Assembly (NCBI GenBank): GCA_004292755.1
Contig: RDXE01000040.1
Span: 61,721 to 125,720, forward strand
From: Alphaproteobacteria bacterium
GTDB taxonomy: Bacteria; Pseudomonadota; Alphaproteobacteria; Elsterales; Elsteraceae
Length of the DNA: 64,000 nucleotides
Direction: 5' to 3'
Position numbers and translations under genes: made by a program. Under the pieces are notes generated by a model, which saw nothing but the letters and a program-made list of their open reading frames with translations, searched no databases and had not been told where the DNA came from. Shown in pieces: positions 1 to 7,945 of the stretch (positions are counted from its first letter, which is position 1; the number at the start of each line of letters is the position of its first letter).

Positions 1-576
1 GGCGTGGAACTCAAGCTGGGTGCCCCCGTGGCCGAGTGCGACAGCACTGGTGTGGTGGTTCAAGGCGAGCGAATCGAGGCTGCCACAGTTCTGTGGGCTG
101 CGGGGGTGCAAGCCTCGCCAGCGGCCAAATGGCTGGGCGTCGCAGGCGACCGCGCTGGTCGCGTGCCGGTGGGACCTAACCTTCACCTCGCCGATGACGA
201 GCGCATCTTCGCCATCGGAGACACGGCGTTGGCCCTGGATGCGGCTGGCAAGCCCTTGCCCGGCATCGCCCCCGTCGCCAAGCAGCAGGGTGCCTGGGTC
301 GGGCAACGGATTGCGGCAGCTCTGACGGGCAAACCACAGCCGCAGCCCTTCCGCTATCGGCACATCGGCAATCTTGCCACCATTGGACGCAACTCTGCCG
401 TGGCTGATTTCGGCTGGCTGCGCCTGTCCGGCTATCTGGCGTGGGTGCTATGGGGTCTGGCCCATGTGTACTTCCTGATCGGGTTCCGCAACCGGCTGTC
501 CGTCGCCCTTAGCTGGGTCTGGGCCTACACAACCCGGCAGCGACCCGCCCGGCTGATCACCGGTGGGGAGGGGTGA
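1..576 (+). CDS. ndh: Type II NADH dehydrogenase (NDH-2), C-terminal part
   Basis: Membrane-associated flavoprotein that oxidises NADH and passes electrons to quinone without pumping protons. The gene enters from the left edge, so only the last about 190 residues are visible. They hold the second nucleotide/FAD-side signature (VLWAAGVQASP, then a GRVPV segment and FAIGDTA, which contacts FAD), the PVAKQQG segment, and the family's C-terminal run with AWVLWGLAHVYFLIGFRNR, an amphipathic/hydrophobic region used for membrane and quinone contact. The frame is open from base 1 and stops at 574-576. Family assignment is firm; the start and the GxGxxG FAD motif lie outside the window. Confidence 0.88.
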   Translation, partial: GVELKLGAPVAECDSTGVVVQGERIEAATVLWAAGVQASPAAKWLGVAGDRAGRVPVGPNLHLADDERIFAIGDTALALDAAGKPLPGIAPVAKQQGAWVGQRIAAALTGKPQPQPFRYRHIGNLATIGRNSAVADFGWLRLSGYLAWVLWGLAHVYFLIGFRNRLSVALSWVWAYTTRQRPARLITGGEG

Positions 577-643
577 CCCGTCCCCGATCCAGACGGCGCT
601 GGACAGGAAGCAGGATGTTTCACGCCAAGTGATGAGTTTCCCG

Positions 644-672
644 TTGACGGGGGCGCGCCAGCGCAGTATCCG
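644..672 (+). promoter_or_regulatory. Candidate sigma-70 promoter of tRNA-Ile
   Basis: TTGACG at 644-649, a 17-base spacer, and TATCCG at 667-672, ending 22 bases before the mature tRNA. The stretch after the -10 box is G+C-rich, as is common for stable-RNA promoters. Pattern match only. Confidence 0.5.
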
Positions 673-694
673 TTCGCCCCTGCCGCGCGGCGCC

Positions 695-771
<77 letters not shown>

Positions 772-788
772 GCGCAGCGGTAGACTAG

Positions 789-804
789 GGCCGGCGGCCC
801 GGCC
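789..804 (+). terminator. Hairpin after tRNA-Ile, possible terminator
   Basis: GGCCGG, a four-base loop, then CCGGCC, 18 bases after the tRNA, followed by TCCCCTTTC rather than a true T tract. It could help termination or 3' end formation before the next gene at 831. Confidence 0.3.
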
Positions 805-830
805 TCCCCTTTCGAGACCGAGACCGCTGC

Positions 831-1274
831 ATGTCCGATATGCCCCAACTCGCTGATTTGTCCCACCGTGATTTGCGCCAATTGCTGGAATACTGGCAAA
901 ATCTTGGCACCGACGGTGGTCTCCCCCTGTCCGAAAGCGTCGACCCGTCGGAATTGCGGCGGTGGCTTGGCCATCTGGTCGTGATCGACGTGGAGCCGGA
1001 TGGTAGCTTCGTCTACGCCTATTATGGCGAAGGCTTTGAGATCGCGTTCGGCCAGAACCAGATCGGCCGGTCGGTCGATGAGTTGCCCGCACCTCAGCGC
1101 CATCTGATCCGCACGGAGTATGAGCGTGTGCGCGATTCGGGCGCCCCCGTGGCCCGGCGCTACACAGCCGACTTCGAAGGCCAAGTGCAAACCTGGGAGC
1201 GGTTGGTGCTCCCGCTGTCCGGCGATGGGGAAACCGTAGAGAAGCTGCTGGTTGCAGCCTATCGCCTTAGCTGA
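831..1274 (+). CDS. PAS_5-type PAS domain protein
   Basis: Soluble 147-residue single-domain protein. The pattern LLEYWQNLGTDGGLP, then RRWLGHLVVIDVEPDG, FVYAYYGEGFEIAFGQNQIGR and a final WERLVLPLSGDG segment matches the PAS_5 family, which is widespread in alphaproteobacteria and generally of unknown function. No output domain, DNA-binding domain or membrane segment is present, so it may be a stand-alone sensor or ligand-binding module. It follows the solitary tRNA-Ile by 59 bases and ATG 831 is the natural start. Its ligand cannot be predicted from the sequence. Confidence 0.75.
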   Translation: MSDMPQLADLSHRDLRQLLEYWQNLGTDGGLPLSESVDPSELRRWLGHLVVIDVEPDGSFVYAYYGEGFEIAFGQNQIGRSVDELPAPQRHLIRTEYERVRDSGAPVARRYTADFEGQVQTWERLVLPLSGDGETVEKLLVAAYRLS

Positions 1275-1389
1275 AGGCCTGCTGCACCAGCGCGCAGCGA
1301 CAACGCCACCAGCCGCGGTACGCTCCGTTAACCAAGTGATCGATCAGGTGCGGGTGGCCGTGCCTGATCGCTTACCATTTGGCACGCGA

Positions 1390-1698
1390 TCAGCCGCCAC
1401 CCGCGATCTTCACGGCAGTGACGATGATGTCCTTGCTGGCGGACTGCTGCTTCACAATCCCTGACACTTCCACCTTGACTTTCAAGTCACGGATATGACC
1501 CAGCCCGTTCTTCGCCGCTAGGCCCTTCATCTTTTCATGCAGTGAGGCAAGGGTTTTGGCCTTTTCGGCATAGGCCAGCACTTTCTCTTTGGTGCCACCA
1601 GCGTTCAAATACATCTCAACGATATTGGCGCCGTCGGAGCCAATACGCTCCCGGATTTCATCCACTTCGCCCTCGATTGTGCGGACTTGCTCCACCAC
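1390..1698 (-). CDS. Small hypothetical protein, GTG start
   Basis: I do not recognise this 102-residue protein. It is charged and probably helical at the N-terminus (EGEVDEIRERIG), carries a lysine-rich middle (GGTKEKVLAYAEKAKTL) and a beta-like C-terminal part ending in KIAGGG. A GGGAG ribosome-binding site precedes two adjacent GTG codons (1698 and 1695); either could start it. The same frame continues upstream but is cut by a TGA at about 1710, beyond which lies a short hydrophobic stretch from an ATG near 1772 (see findings). It is convergent with the PAS_5 gene. Existence of the gene is likely but not certain. Confidence 0.5.
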   Translation of the reverse strand: MVEQVRTIEGEVDEIRERIGSDGANIVEMYLNAGGTKEKVLAYAEKAKTLASLHEKMKGLAAKNGLGHIRDLKVKVEVSGIVKQQSASKDIIVTAVKIAGGG

Positions 1699-1926
1699 CC
1701 GCTCCCGTCAGGAAACCGGTGCCGAAGCGAGACACATCAAGGCAAAACTCTGGTTGGGCTGAGGGATCATCCAGAACACGTGCCGAATCGGCTGCAAGGG
1801 GCGTTTCGATTTATTAACCGAACTTGCCGCCGTTGGCGACCCCCTCGCGCGCTGGGATCGTGCGGATTCAACACAGCACTCCACGCATGATCTTGCTTTG
1901 TTCTCAAATCTGCGGGAGCATGCCCC

Positions 1927-3030
1927 ATGCCTCCTGCTTCTGACGATGCAGCCCTGCCACTTGTCCCCCCGCCGCTGCTGAAGGGGCGGGGCACCAGCAG
2001 CAATCCTGCCAACCGGTTTGAGCACCAGCACAGTGTTGCCGTGGATGATGGTTGGGGCAGCGCGCTGGAGGACAAGCCCGCGCCGAAAACCACGGTGACG
2101 CCCGATACCAGCCGCACGGTGATCGCGCGCAACGACAGCCCAGACATCCCGTTTGACCAGTCGCTCAACCCGTACCGGGGCTGTGAGCATGGGTGCGTTT
2201 ACTGTTTTGCCCGGCCGACCCACGCGTGGCTGGGGCTGTCGCCGGGATTGGAGTTTGAGACCAAGCTGCTGGCCAAGCGCGATGCCGCGCGCTTGCTGGA
2301 GAAGGCCCTACGGCGGCCTGGCTATCGCTGTCAGGTGCTGGTGCTGGGCTCGAACACCGACCCCTACCAACCGATTGAGCGGCAGGAGCGGATCACCCGC
2401 AGCGTGTTGGAGGTGCTGGCTGCGTTTCAGCATCCTGTCGCCATCATCACCAAGTCTGCACTGGTCACCCGCGATCTGGACCTGCTGGCACCGATGGCTG
2501 CGGCTGGTCTTGCCAGTGTTGGTGTTTCCATCACCACATTGGAGCCCAGCCTTGCCCGCACGTTGGAGCCGCGCGCCGCCAGCCCCCAGCGGCGGCTGGA
2601 CACCATTCGTCAGCTTGCGGCCGCCGGGGTGCCGAGTGCAGTGCTGGCCTCCCCGATGATCCCCGGTCTGAATGATCATGAGTTGGAGCGGATTTTGGAG
2701 GCTGCAGCTGAGGCAGGAGCCACCACGGCCTCAATGCTGCTGTTGCGCCTGCCTCTGGAGACCAAGGACTTGATGGAGGAGTGGCTCGCAACCCACGCCC
2801 CCCTCGCCCGCGACCGGGTGCTGAGCCTGATCCGCCAAACCCGCAATGGCCGCCTCAACGATCCAGAGTTCGGCACCCGCTTCCGCGGCACCGGCCCCTA
2901 TGCTGACCAACTGCAACACCGCTTCCGCCTTGCCACCAAGCGCCTCGGCCTCGCCAAGCGCCCCTGGACCCACGACACCACCCAGTTCCGCCCACCCCCA
3001 GCGCCAGGGGACCAGTTGAGCTTGTTGTAG
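1927..3030 (+). CDS. Radical SAM protein, PA0069/SPL-like family
   Basis: 367-residue cytosolic radical SAM enzyme. The cluster motif is C86-x3-C90-x2-C93 within NPYRGCEHGCVYCFARP, which ligates a 4Fe-4S cluster that cleaves S-adenosylmethionine. NPYRGC and the later GSNTDPYQPIE and ITKSALVTRD segments are those of the PA0069/Rv2578c group, distantly related to spore photoproduct lyase. The substrate of this group is unknown. The first about 60 residues are low-complexity and variable. It lies 51 bases upstream of a photolyase gene on the same strand, so a DNA-repair link is tempting but unproven. Confidence 0.88.
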   Translation: MPPASDDAALPLVPPPLLKGRGTSSNPANRFEHQHSVAVDDGWGSALEDKPAPKTTVTPDTSRTVIARNDSPDIPFDQSLNPYRGCEHGCVYCFARPTHAWLGLSPGLEFETKLLAKRDAARLLEKALRRPGYRCQVLVLGSNTDPYQPIERQERITRSVLEVLAAFQHPVAIITKSALVTRDLDLLAPMAAAGLASVGVSITTLEPSLARTLEPRAASPQRRLDTIRQLAAAGVPSAVLASPMIPGLNDHELERILEAAAEAGATTASMLLLRLPLETKDLMEEWLATHAPLARDRVLSLIRQTRNGRLNDPEFGTRFRGTGPYADQLQHRFRLATKRLGLAKRPWTHDTTQFRPPPAPGDQLSLL

Positions 3031-3081
3031 CCGCCGTTCCCAGCCTTTCCGGACGCGGATTCAGCTCTAACTTTGTCCCGG

Positions 3082-4518
3082 ATGATTGAGCCCACCATCG
3101 TCTGGTTTCGCACCGATCTGCGCCTAGCCGACAATCCAGCGCTGTCCGCCGCTGCTGAGGCGGGACCTGTGGTGGGGCTGTATGTGCTGGATGAGGGCGA
3201 GGGGCAGCGTCCGCTGGGCGGTGCACAGCGGTGGTGGTTGCACGGTTCGCTGGCGCAGCTGTCCCACAATCTAACCCGCCGGGGCGTGCCCCTGGTCCTG
3301 GCACGCGGGGCGGCGTTGCCGGTGCTGCGCCGGGTGATTGCTGCCAGTGGGGCCCGCCGTTTGGTGTGGAATCGCCTGTACGAACCAGGCCCCATGCAGC
3401 GCGACGCCGAGATCAAGCAGAGTTTGCGTGCCGAGGGGCTGCAGGTGCACAGCTTCAATGGCTCGCTGCTGTTTGAGGCGGGTCATCACCGCACTGGGGC
3501 CGGCGATCTCTACCGGGTGTTCACCCCGTTCTGGCGCGCAATCATGGCCGGGGAGCCGCCGCCCAAGCCGCTACCCGTGCCGACGCTGACTGGAGCCGCC
3601 CTCACCCTCGACAGCGAGGTGCTGGCAGACTGGGCCTTGCGGCCAACAGCGCCCAATTGGGCGAAGGGGTTCGAGGCGCTGTGGCAGCCAGGCGAAGCTA
3701 CCGCCGCCAGTCGGCTGCAGCAGTTCATTGCGGCAGGCCTGTCCCACTACGCCGACCAGCGCGACCGACCGGACATTGACGGCACCTCGCGCCTGTCCCC
3801 CTGGCTGCATTGGGGGGAGCTTTCGCCCCGCCAGCTCTGGTGGACGATCCGCCACGCGATGGACGCCAACCCGGCGTTGATCCGCGGTGGCGAGGCGTTC
3901 TTGCGTGAAGTCGGCTGGCGCGAATTCTCCATGAACCTATTGGCCGCCACGCCAACGTTGCCAGCCCGCGCGCTCCGCCCCGAGTTTGAGCGGTTCCCCT
4001 GGCGAGAAGACCCGGCTGCCTTGTCCGCTTGGCAGCGGGGGCGCACCGGCTACCCGATTGTTGATGCGGGCATGCGCCAACTCTGGCAGACCGGATGGAT
4101 GCACAACCGCGTGCGCATGATTGTGGCAAGCTTCCTGGTCAAGCATCTGCTGCTGGACTGGCGTCATGGCGAGGCGTGGTTCTGGGATACGCTGGTGGAT
4201 GCAGACCTTGCAAACAATGTCGCTTCCTGGCAGTGGGTCGCAGGCTGTGGTGCGGACGCTGCACCGTATTTCCGTATCTTCAACCCCGTCCTCCAGGGGC
4301 CGAAGTTTGATCCAGAGGGCGCTTATGTCCGCCGGTTCGTGCCAGAACTGGCGCATCTGCCAACGAAGGACCTGCACGCACCCTGGGCGGCACCAGCTGC
4401 GACGTTGGAGCGCGCGCGCGTCAAGCTCGGTCACACCTATCCCCGTCCCCTGGTCGACCATGCCGACGCCCGCGCGCGGGCGCTGGCGGCCTTTGCCACA
4501 TTGAAGGGAGCCGCCTGA
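3082..4518 (+). CDS. phrB: Deoxyribodipyrimidine photo-lyase
   Basis: Blue-light-driven repair of cyclobutane pyrimidine dimers. The protein of about 478 residues has the N-terminal antenna domain (IVWFRTDLRLADNPAL) and the helical FAD-binding domain, including RLSPWLHWGELSPRQLWW, FLREVGWREF, GYPIVDAGMRQLWQTGWMHN, and WQWVAGCGADAAPYFRIFNP. Length and motifs match class I CPD photolyases. ATG 3082 is preferred to the in-frame TTG at 3073 because the family begins a few residues before IVWFR. The next gene starts directly after the stop codon, so this opens a four-gene operon with the FAD oxidoreductase, DUF1365 and Cfa-like genes. Confidence 0.95.
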   Translation: MIEPTIVWFRTDLRLADNPALSAAAEAGPVVGLYVLDEGEGQRPLGGAQRWWLHGSLAQLSHNLTRRGVPLVLARGAALPVLRRVIAASGARRLVWNRLYEPGPMQRDAEIKQSLRAEGLQVHSFNGSLLFEAGHHRTGAGDLYRVFTPFWRAIMAGEPPPKPLPVPTLTGAALTLDSEVLADWALRPTAPNWAKGFEALWQPGEATAASRLQQFIAAGLSHYADQRDRPDIDGTSRLSPWLHWGELSPRQLWWTIRHAMDANPALIRGGEAFLREVGWREFSMNLLAATPTLPARALRPEFERFPWREDPAALSAWQRGRTGYPIVDAGMRQLWQTGWMHNRVRMIVASFLVKHLLLDWRHGEAWFWDTLVDADLANNVASWQWVAGCGADAAPYFRIFNPVLQGPKFDPEGAYVRRFVPELAHLPTKDLHAPWAAPAATLERARVKLGHTYPRPLVDHADARARALAAFATLKGAA

Positions 4519-5811
4519 ATGGCCACTGCGATTATCGGCGGGGGGATCTCCGGCCTTGGCGCGGCCTATGCCCTGCGCCACGACCCTGATCTGGTGGTGT
4601 TCGAAGCCGCCCAGCGCGCAGGCGGGCATGCCAACACCGCGACGGTCCAGGGACCAGACGGCACGGACATCGCGGTCGACACCGGCTTCATCGTGTTCAA
4701 CGACCGCAACTACCCAAATCTGGTTGGCCTGTTTCAGGCCTTGGGCGTGGCCACCCAGCCCTCGGACATGTCCTTCGCAGCCTCGTTGCGCGGTGGGCAG
4801 GTGGAGTATAACGGCCACAGTGTGTTCGGGCTGTTCGCCCAGCCGCAGAACTTGGTGCGGCCACGCTTCCTTGCGATGGTGCGCGACGTGCCGCGGTTCT
4901 TCCGCCTGGGTCGGGCCTTGCTGGCGCAACCTGTTGAGCCCAGCCTGACCATGGCTGCATTCTTGGAGCGTCACCGGTTCAGCCGCGCCTTCGTTGAGGA
5001 TCATCTGATCCCGATGGCTGCCGCCATCTGGTCTGCCCCACCCGATGAGGCGATGGCGTTTCCGGCGCACAGTCTGTGCCAGTTCTTTGCCAATCACGGG
5101 TTACTGTCGCTGACCGACCGGCCAGAATGGCGCACGGTGACCGGCGGCAGCCAGAGCTATGTCCAGAAGATTGCCGCCATCCTGGGCCCACGGCTGCGGG
5201 TTGGCAGCCCCGTCACCCGTGTGGAGCGGCGCAGCGGAGGCGTGTGGGTGACAGCGCGCGGCCAAACTGAGCGGTTCGACCGGGTGATTTTCGCCTGCCA
5301 CCTGGATGCCGCCTTCAGCCTGCTGGCCGATGCCGATGGCTTGGAAGCCTCCATCCTCACCAGCTTTCGCACCCAGGCGAATACAGCTTGGCTGCACAGC
5401 GACACCAGTTTGATGCCCAAGCGCCGTCGGGTTTGGTCAGCCTGGAATTATCTGGATCAGGGCGCAGGCCCCGTTGCGGTCAGCTATTGGATGAATCAGT
5501 TGCAGTCGCTGGATGAACGCCTGCCCCTGTTCGTCACCCTCAACCCACGTCAACCGCCGAAGCCCGCCCTGACCCATGGCCGGTTTCAGTACCGCCACCC
5601 GCAGTTCGACTCTGCCTGTTTGATCGCGCAGCAGCGAATCCACGAGATCCAGGGCTATCGCGGGTGTTGGTGGGCAGGCGCTCAGCTTGGCTATGGCTTC
5701 CATGAGGATGGTTTGGCCTCTGGCCTGCGTGTCGCCCTGCCACTTGGGGGCGCGGTGCCGTGGCAGAGCCCGGAGCAGGCCAGCGCGCATCCCCTGGCCA
5801 CTGCAGCCTGA
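4519..5811 (+). CDS. NAD(P)/FAD-dependent oxidoreductase (COG2907)
   Basis: 430-residue flavoprotein of the amine-oxidase fold. AIIGGGISGLGAAYAL at the N-terminus is the dinucleotide-binding GxGxxG motif; VFEAAQRAGGHANT and DTGFIVFNDRNYPNL are typical of COG2907. The C-terminal end (GCWWAGAQLGYGFHEDGLASG) closes the FAD site. It starts at the base after the photolyase stop and ends 10 bases before the DUF1365 gene. COG2907, COG3496 (DUF1365) and Cfa-like proteins repeatedly occur together, including in singlet-oxygen (RpoE/ChrR-type) stress regulons; a role in modifying membrane fatty acids is the usual proposal. The exact reaction is not known to me. Confidence 0.88.
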   Translation: MATAIIGGGISGLGAAYALRHDPDLVVFEAAQRAGGHANTATVQGPDGTDIAVDTGFIVFNDRNYPNLVGLFQALGVATQPSDMSFAASLRGGQVEYNGHSVFGLFAQPQNLVRPRFLAMVRDVPRFFRLGRALLAQPVEPSLTMAAFLERHRFSRAFVEDHLIPMAAAIWSAPPDEAMAFPAHSLCQFFANHGLLSLTDRPEWRTVTGGSQSYVQKIAAILGPRLRVGSPVTRVERRSGGVWVTARGQTERFDRVIFACHLDAAFSLLADADGLEASILTSFRTQANTAWLHSDTSLMPKRRRVWSAWNYLDQGAGPVAVSYWMNQLQSLDERLPLFVTLNPRQPPKPALTHGRFQYRHPQFDSACLIAQQRIHEIQGYRGCWWAGAQLGYGFHEDGLASGLRVALPLGGAVPWQSPEQASAHPLATAA

Positions 5812-5821
5812 AGACCCATCC

Positions 5822-6583
5822 ATGCACGGGGCGGCGCTGTATCCAGGGATTGTAACCCATCGGCGGCTGTGGCGGGTTGGCCATCGCCTGCGCTACCGCG
5901 TGTTGTCGCTGCTGGTGGATGTGGATCATCTGCCCGCCCTCGACCGCGATTTGCCTGGCTTTGGCTACAACCGCACAGCCCTGCTTGGCCTTCATGATCG
6001 CGACCATGGTCCGCGCGATGGAACGCCCCTGGGCACCTGGGTGCGCCGGGCAGTCACTGAGGCCGGGCTGCCGTGCCCCGATCAGATTGAGCTGTTGTGC
6101 TTTCCCCGCATCCTGGGGCAGGTGTTCAACCCCTTGTCGATCCATGTTTGTCGGCACCAAGGTCGCTTGATTGCCGTGGTGTACGAGGTGCGCAACACCT
6201 TCGGCGATCTGCATTGCTATCTGGTGCCGATCCCTGAGGAAACAGCCGTGCTGGGCCATGCCTGCGCCAAGGCGTTCTATGTCTCGCCCTTTCTGCCGCT
6301 GGATGGCCAGTACCGGTTTCGCCTGTCCACTCCAGCTGAGCGCTACAGTCTGTCGATCCGCCACGAGCGGGCCGATGGCACCGCCCTGGTTGCCAGCCAC
6401 ACCGCAACGCGTATGGCCTTGACGGCAGCCAGTCTGCGTCGTGCCGTGCTGAGCCATCCGCTGCACGCCGCCAAGGTGCTGGGCGGCATTCATTGGGAAG
6501 CGCTTCGGCTGTGGCTGAAGGGCGCCCCGTTCCACCATCGCCCGCCCGCCCCCGGCGCGCTCATCACTGTCGTGACGCCATGA
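5822..6583 (+). CDS. DUF1365 (COG3496) family protein
   Basis: 253-residue protein of the DUF1365 family, recognisable by LYPGIVTHRRLWRVGHRLRYRV, then FPRILGQVFNPLSIHVC, VYEVRNTFGDLHCYLVP and KAFYVSPFLPLDGQYRF. ATG 5822 fits because the family begins just before the YxG.V.H.R segment. An earlier in-frame start would overlap the upstream gene and add unrelated sequence. Its stop overlaps the start of the Cfa-like gene (ATGA), showing translational coupling. Function unknown; always read together with the COG2907 and Cfa-like partners. Confidence 0.88.
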   Translation: MHGAALYPGIVTHRRLWRVGHRLRYRVLSLLVDVDHLPALDRDLPGFGYNRTALLGLHDRDHGPRDGTPLGTWVRRAVTEAGLPCPDQIELLCFPRILGQVFNPLSIHVCRHQGRLIAVVYEVRNTFGDLHCYLVPIPEETAVLGHACAKAFYVSPFLPLDGQYRFRLSTPAERYSLSIRHERADGTALVASHTATRMALTAASLRRAVLSHPLHAAKVLGGIHWEALRLWLKGAPFHHRPPAPGALITVVTP

Positions 6584-7797
6584 CTGAGACCAGCCTGCAT
6601 CGCGTTGACCTGCCCCAGATGGACGCCACTGGCGTGCCTGTGTTGGTGAAGCCACTGCTGAAACGCTTGGCCACACTGCCCCGTGGCCGATTGCGCCTGG
6701 ACCTGCCCTCGGGGCGGATTGTCGGGCTGCTGGGGGCCGAGCCCGGCCCGGAAGGGTGGATGAGTCTGGTCCGCTATCGCGCCGTGCGACGGTTCTTCAG
6801 CGGTGGCGCGCTGGGCTTTGGCGAAGCCTATGTTGATGGGGATTGGGACACACCCGACCTGCCAGCTCTGCTGGCTTACTTCCTGGCCAACCAATCCCAT
6901 CTGTCGTTTGCGCCGCCCGCCTGGCTTGGCTGGCTGCCGCGGCTGATCCACCGCTTGAATGCCAACACCCGGGCGGGCAGCCAGCGCAACATTGCCAGCC
7001 ATTATGACCTGGGCAACCGCTTCTACGCCCAGTGGCTGGACCCCAGCATGACCTATTCGGCAGCAGTGTTTGACGATACCAACGATCTAGAGGCCGCTCA
7101 GCGCAACAAGTATCGCCGGATGGCAGACCTCGCGGGCATCTGCCCCGGCGACCATGTGTTGGAGATCGGCTGCGGGTGGGGCGGCTTTGCCGAATATGCC
7201 GCAAGCGAGCGCGGTGCAAGCGTGGTTGGCATCACCTTAAGCCGAGAGCAAAAGGCCTGGGCGGAGGAGCGCATTGCCCGCGCTGGTCTGTCGGATCGGG
7301 TTGAGATTCGCCTGCAAGACTATCGTGACGTCACCGGGCAGTTTGATCGCATCGTCTCGATCGAAATGCTAGAGGCTGTGGGCGAGCGATTCTGGCCCAC
7401 CTACTTCGCCACTCTGCGGCGCTTGGTTGCGCCGGGAGGCGGCATTGCGCTCCAAGGCATCACCATTGCCGATGACCGCTATGCGGAGTATCGCGCGACG
7501 CCCGATTTCATCCAGACCCACGTATTTCCGGGCGGCATGTTGCCGTCACCCAGTCTGTTGACCCAGCACCTCGTCCGTGCCGGGCTCAACGTCCGCGCGG
7601 ATCACGGCATTGGCCTCGATTACGCCCAAACCCTCGCCCTGTGGCGCGACCGCTTCCTGGCCGCCTGGGACACCATCCGCCCCCTCGGCTTCGACGACCG
7701 CTTCCGCCGCCTGTGGACCTACTACCTCGGCTATTGCGAAGCGGGATTTCGGCACGGCGCCATCGACGTCCGCCAGATCGGGGCAGTGGTGGGGTAG
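6580..7797 (+). CDS. Cyclopropane-fatty-acyl-phospholipid synthase family methyltransferase
   Basis: 405-residue SAM-dependent enzyme acting on acyl chains of membrane phospholipids. It shows the Cfa signatures: IASHYDLGNRFYAQWLDPSM, the SAM-binding motif LEIGCGWGGFAEYA, SIEMLEAVGERFWPTYF, and YYLGYCEAGFRHGAIDV near the end. ATG 6580 overlaps the DUF1365 stop. Members in this genomic context may make cyclopropane fatty acids or other methylated acyl chains (furan fatty acids in Rhodobacter relatives), so I do not assign cfa itself. No RpoE or ChrR gene is present in the window. Confidence 0.9.
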   Translation: MTETSLHRVDLPQMDATGVPVLVKPLLKRLATLPRGRLRLDLPSGRIVGLLGAEPGPEGWMSLVRYRAVRRFFSGGALGFGEAYVDGDWDTPDLPALLAYFLANQSHLSFAPPAWLGWLPRLIHRLNANTRAGSQRNIASHYDLGNRFYAQWLDPSMTYSAAVFDDTNDLEAAQRNKYRRMADLAGICPGDHVLEIGCGWGGFAEYAASERGASVVGITLSREQKAWAEERIARAGLSDRVEIRLQDYRDVTGQFDRIVSIEMLEAVGERFWPTYFATLRRLVAPGGGIALQGITIADDRYAEYRATPDFIQTHVFPGGMLPSPSLLTQHLVRAGLNVRADHGIGLDYAQTLALWRDRFLAAWDTIRPLGFDDRFRRLWTYYLGYCEAGFRHGAIDVRQIGAVVG

Positions 7798-7945
7798 GCA
7801 GGTCGCTACGCGATGTCGCAATCGCGGAAGACTGTGACAATCGGTACCGCCCCCCTGATGGCGTGTCGGCTAAAGGGATCATATCACGCAGCTGACGGAC
7901 AAAATTTCGGTCGCGGCGCCCTGGGTTCCGCCTTATTTTAATCTT

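Noticed and set aside
3937..5097. A 386-codon minus-strand frame opposite the photolyase and FAD oxidoreductase genes
   Set aside because: Spans the junction of two clear plus-strand genes in antisense and has no recognisable domain.
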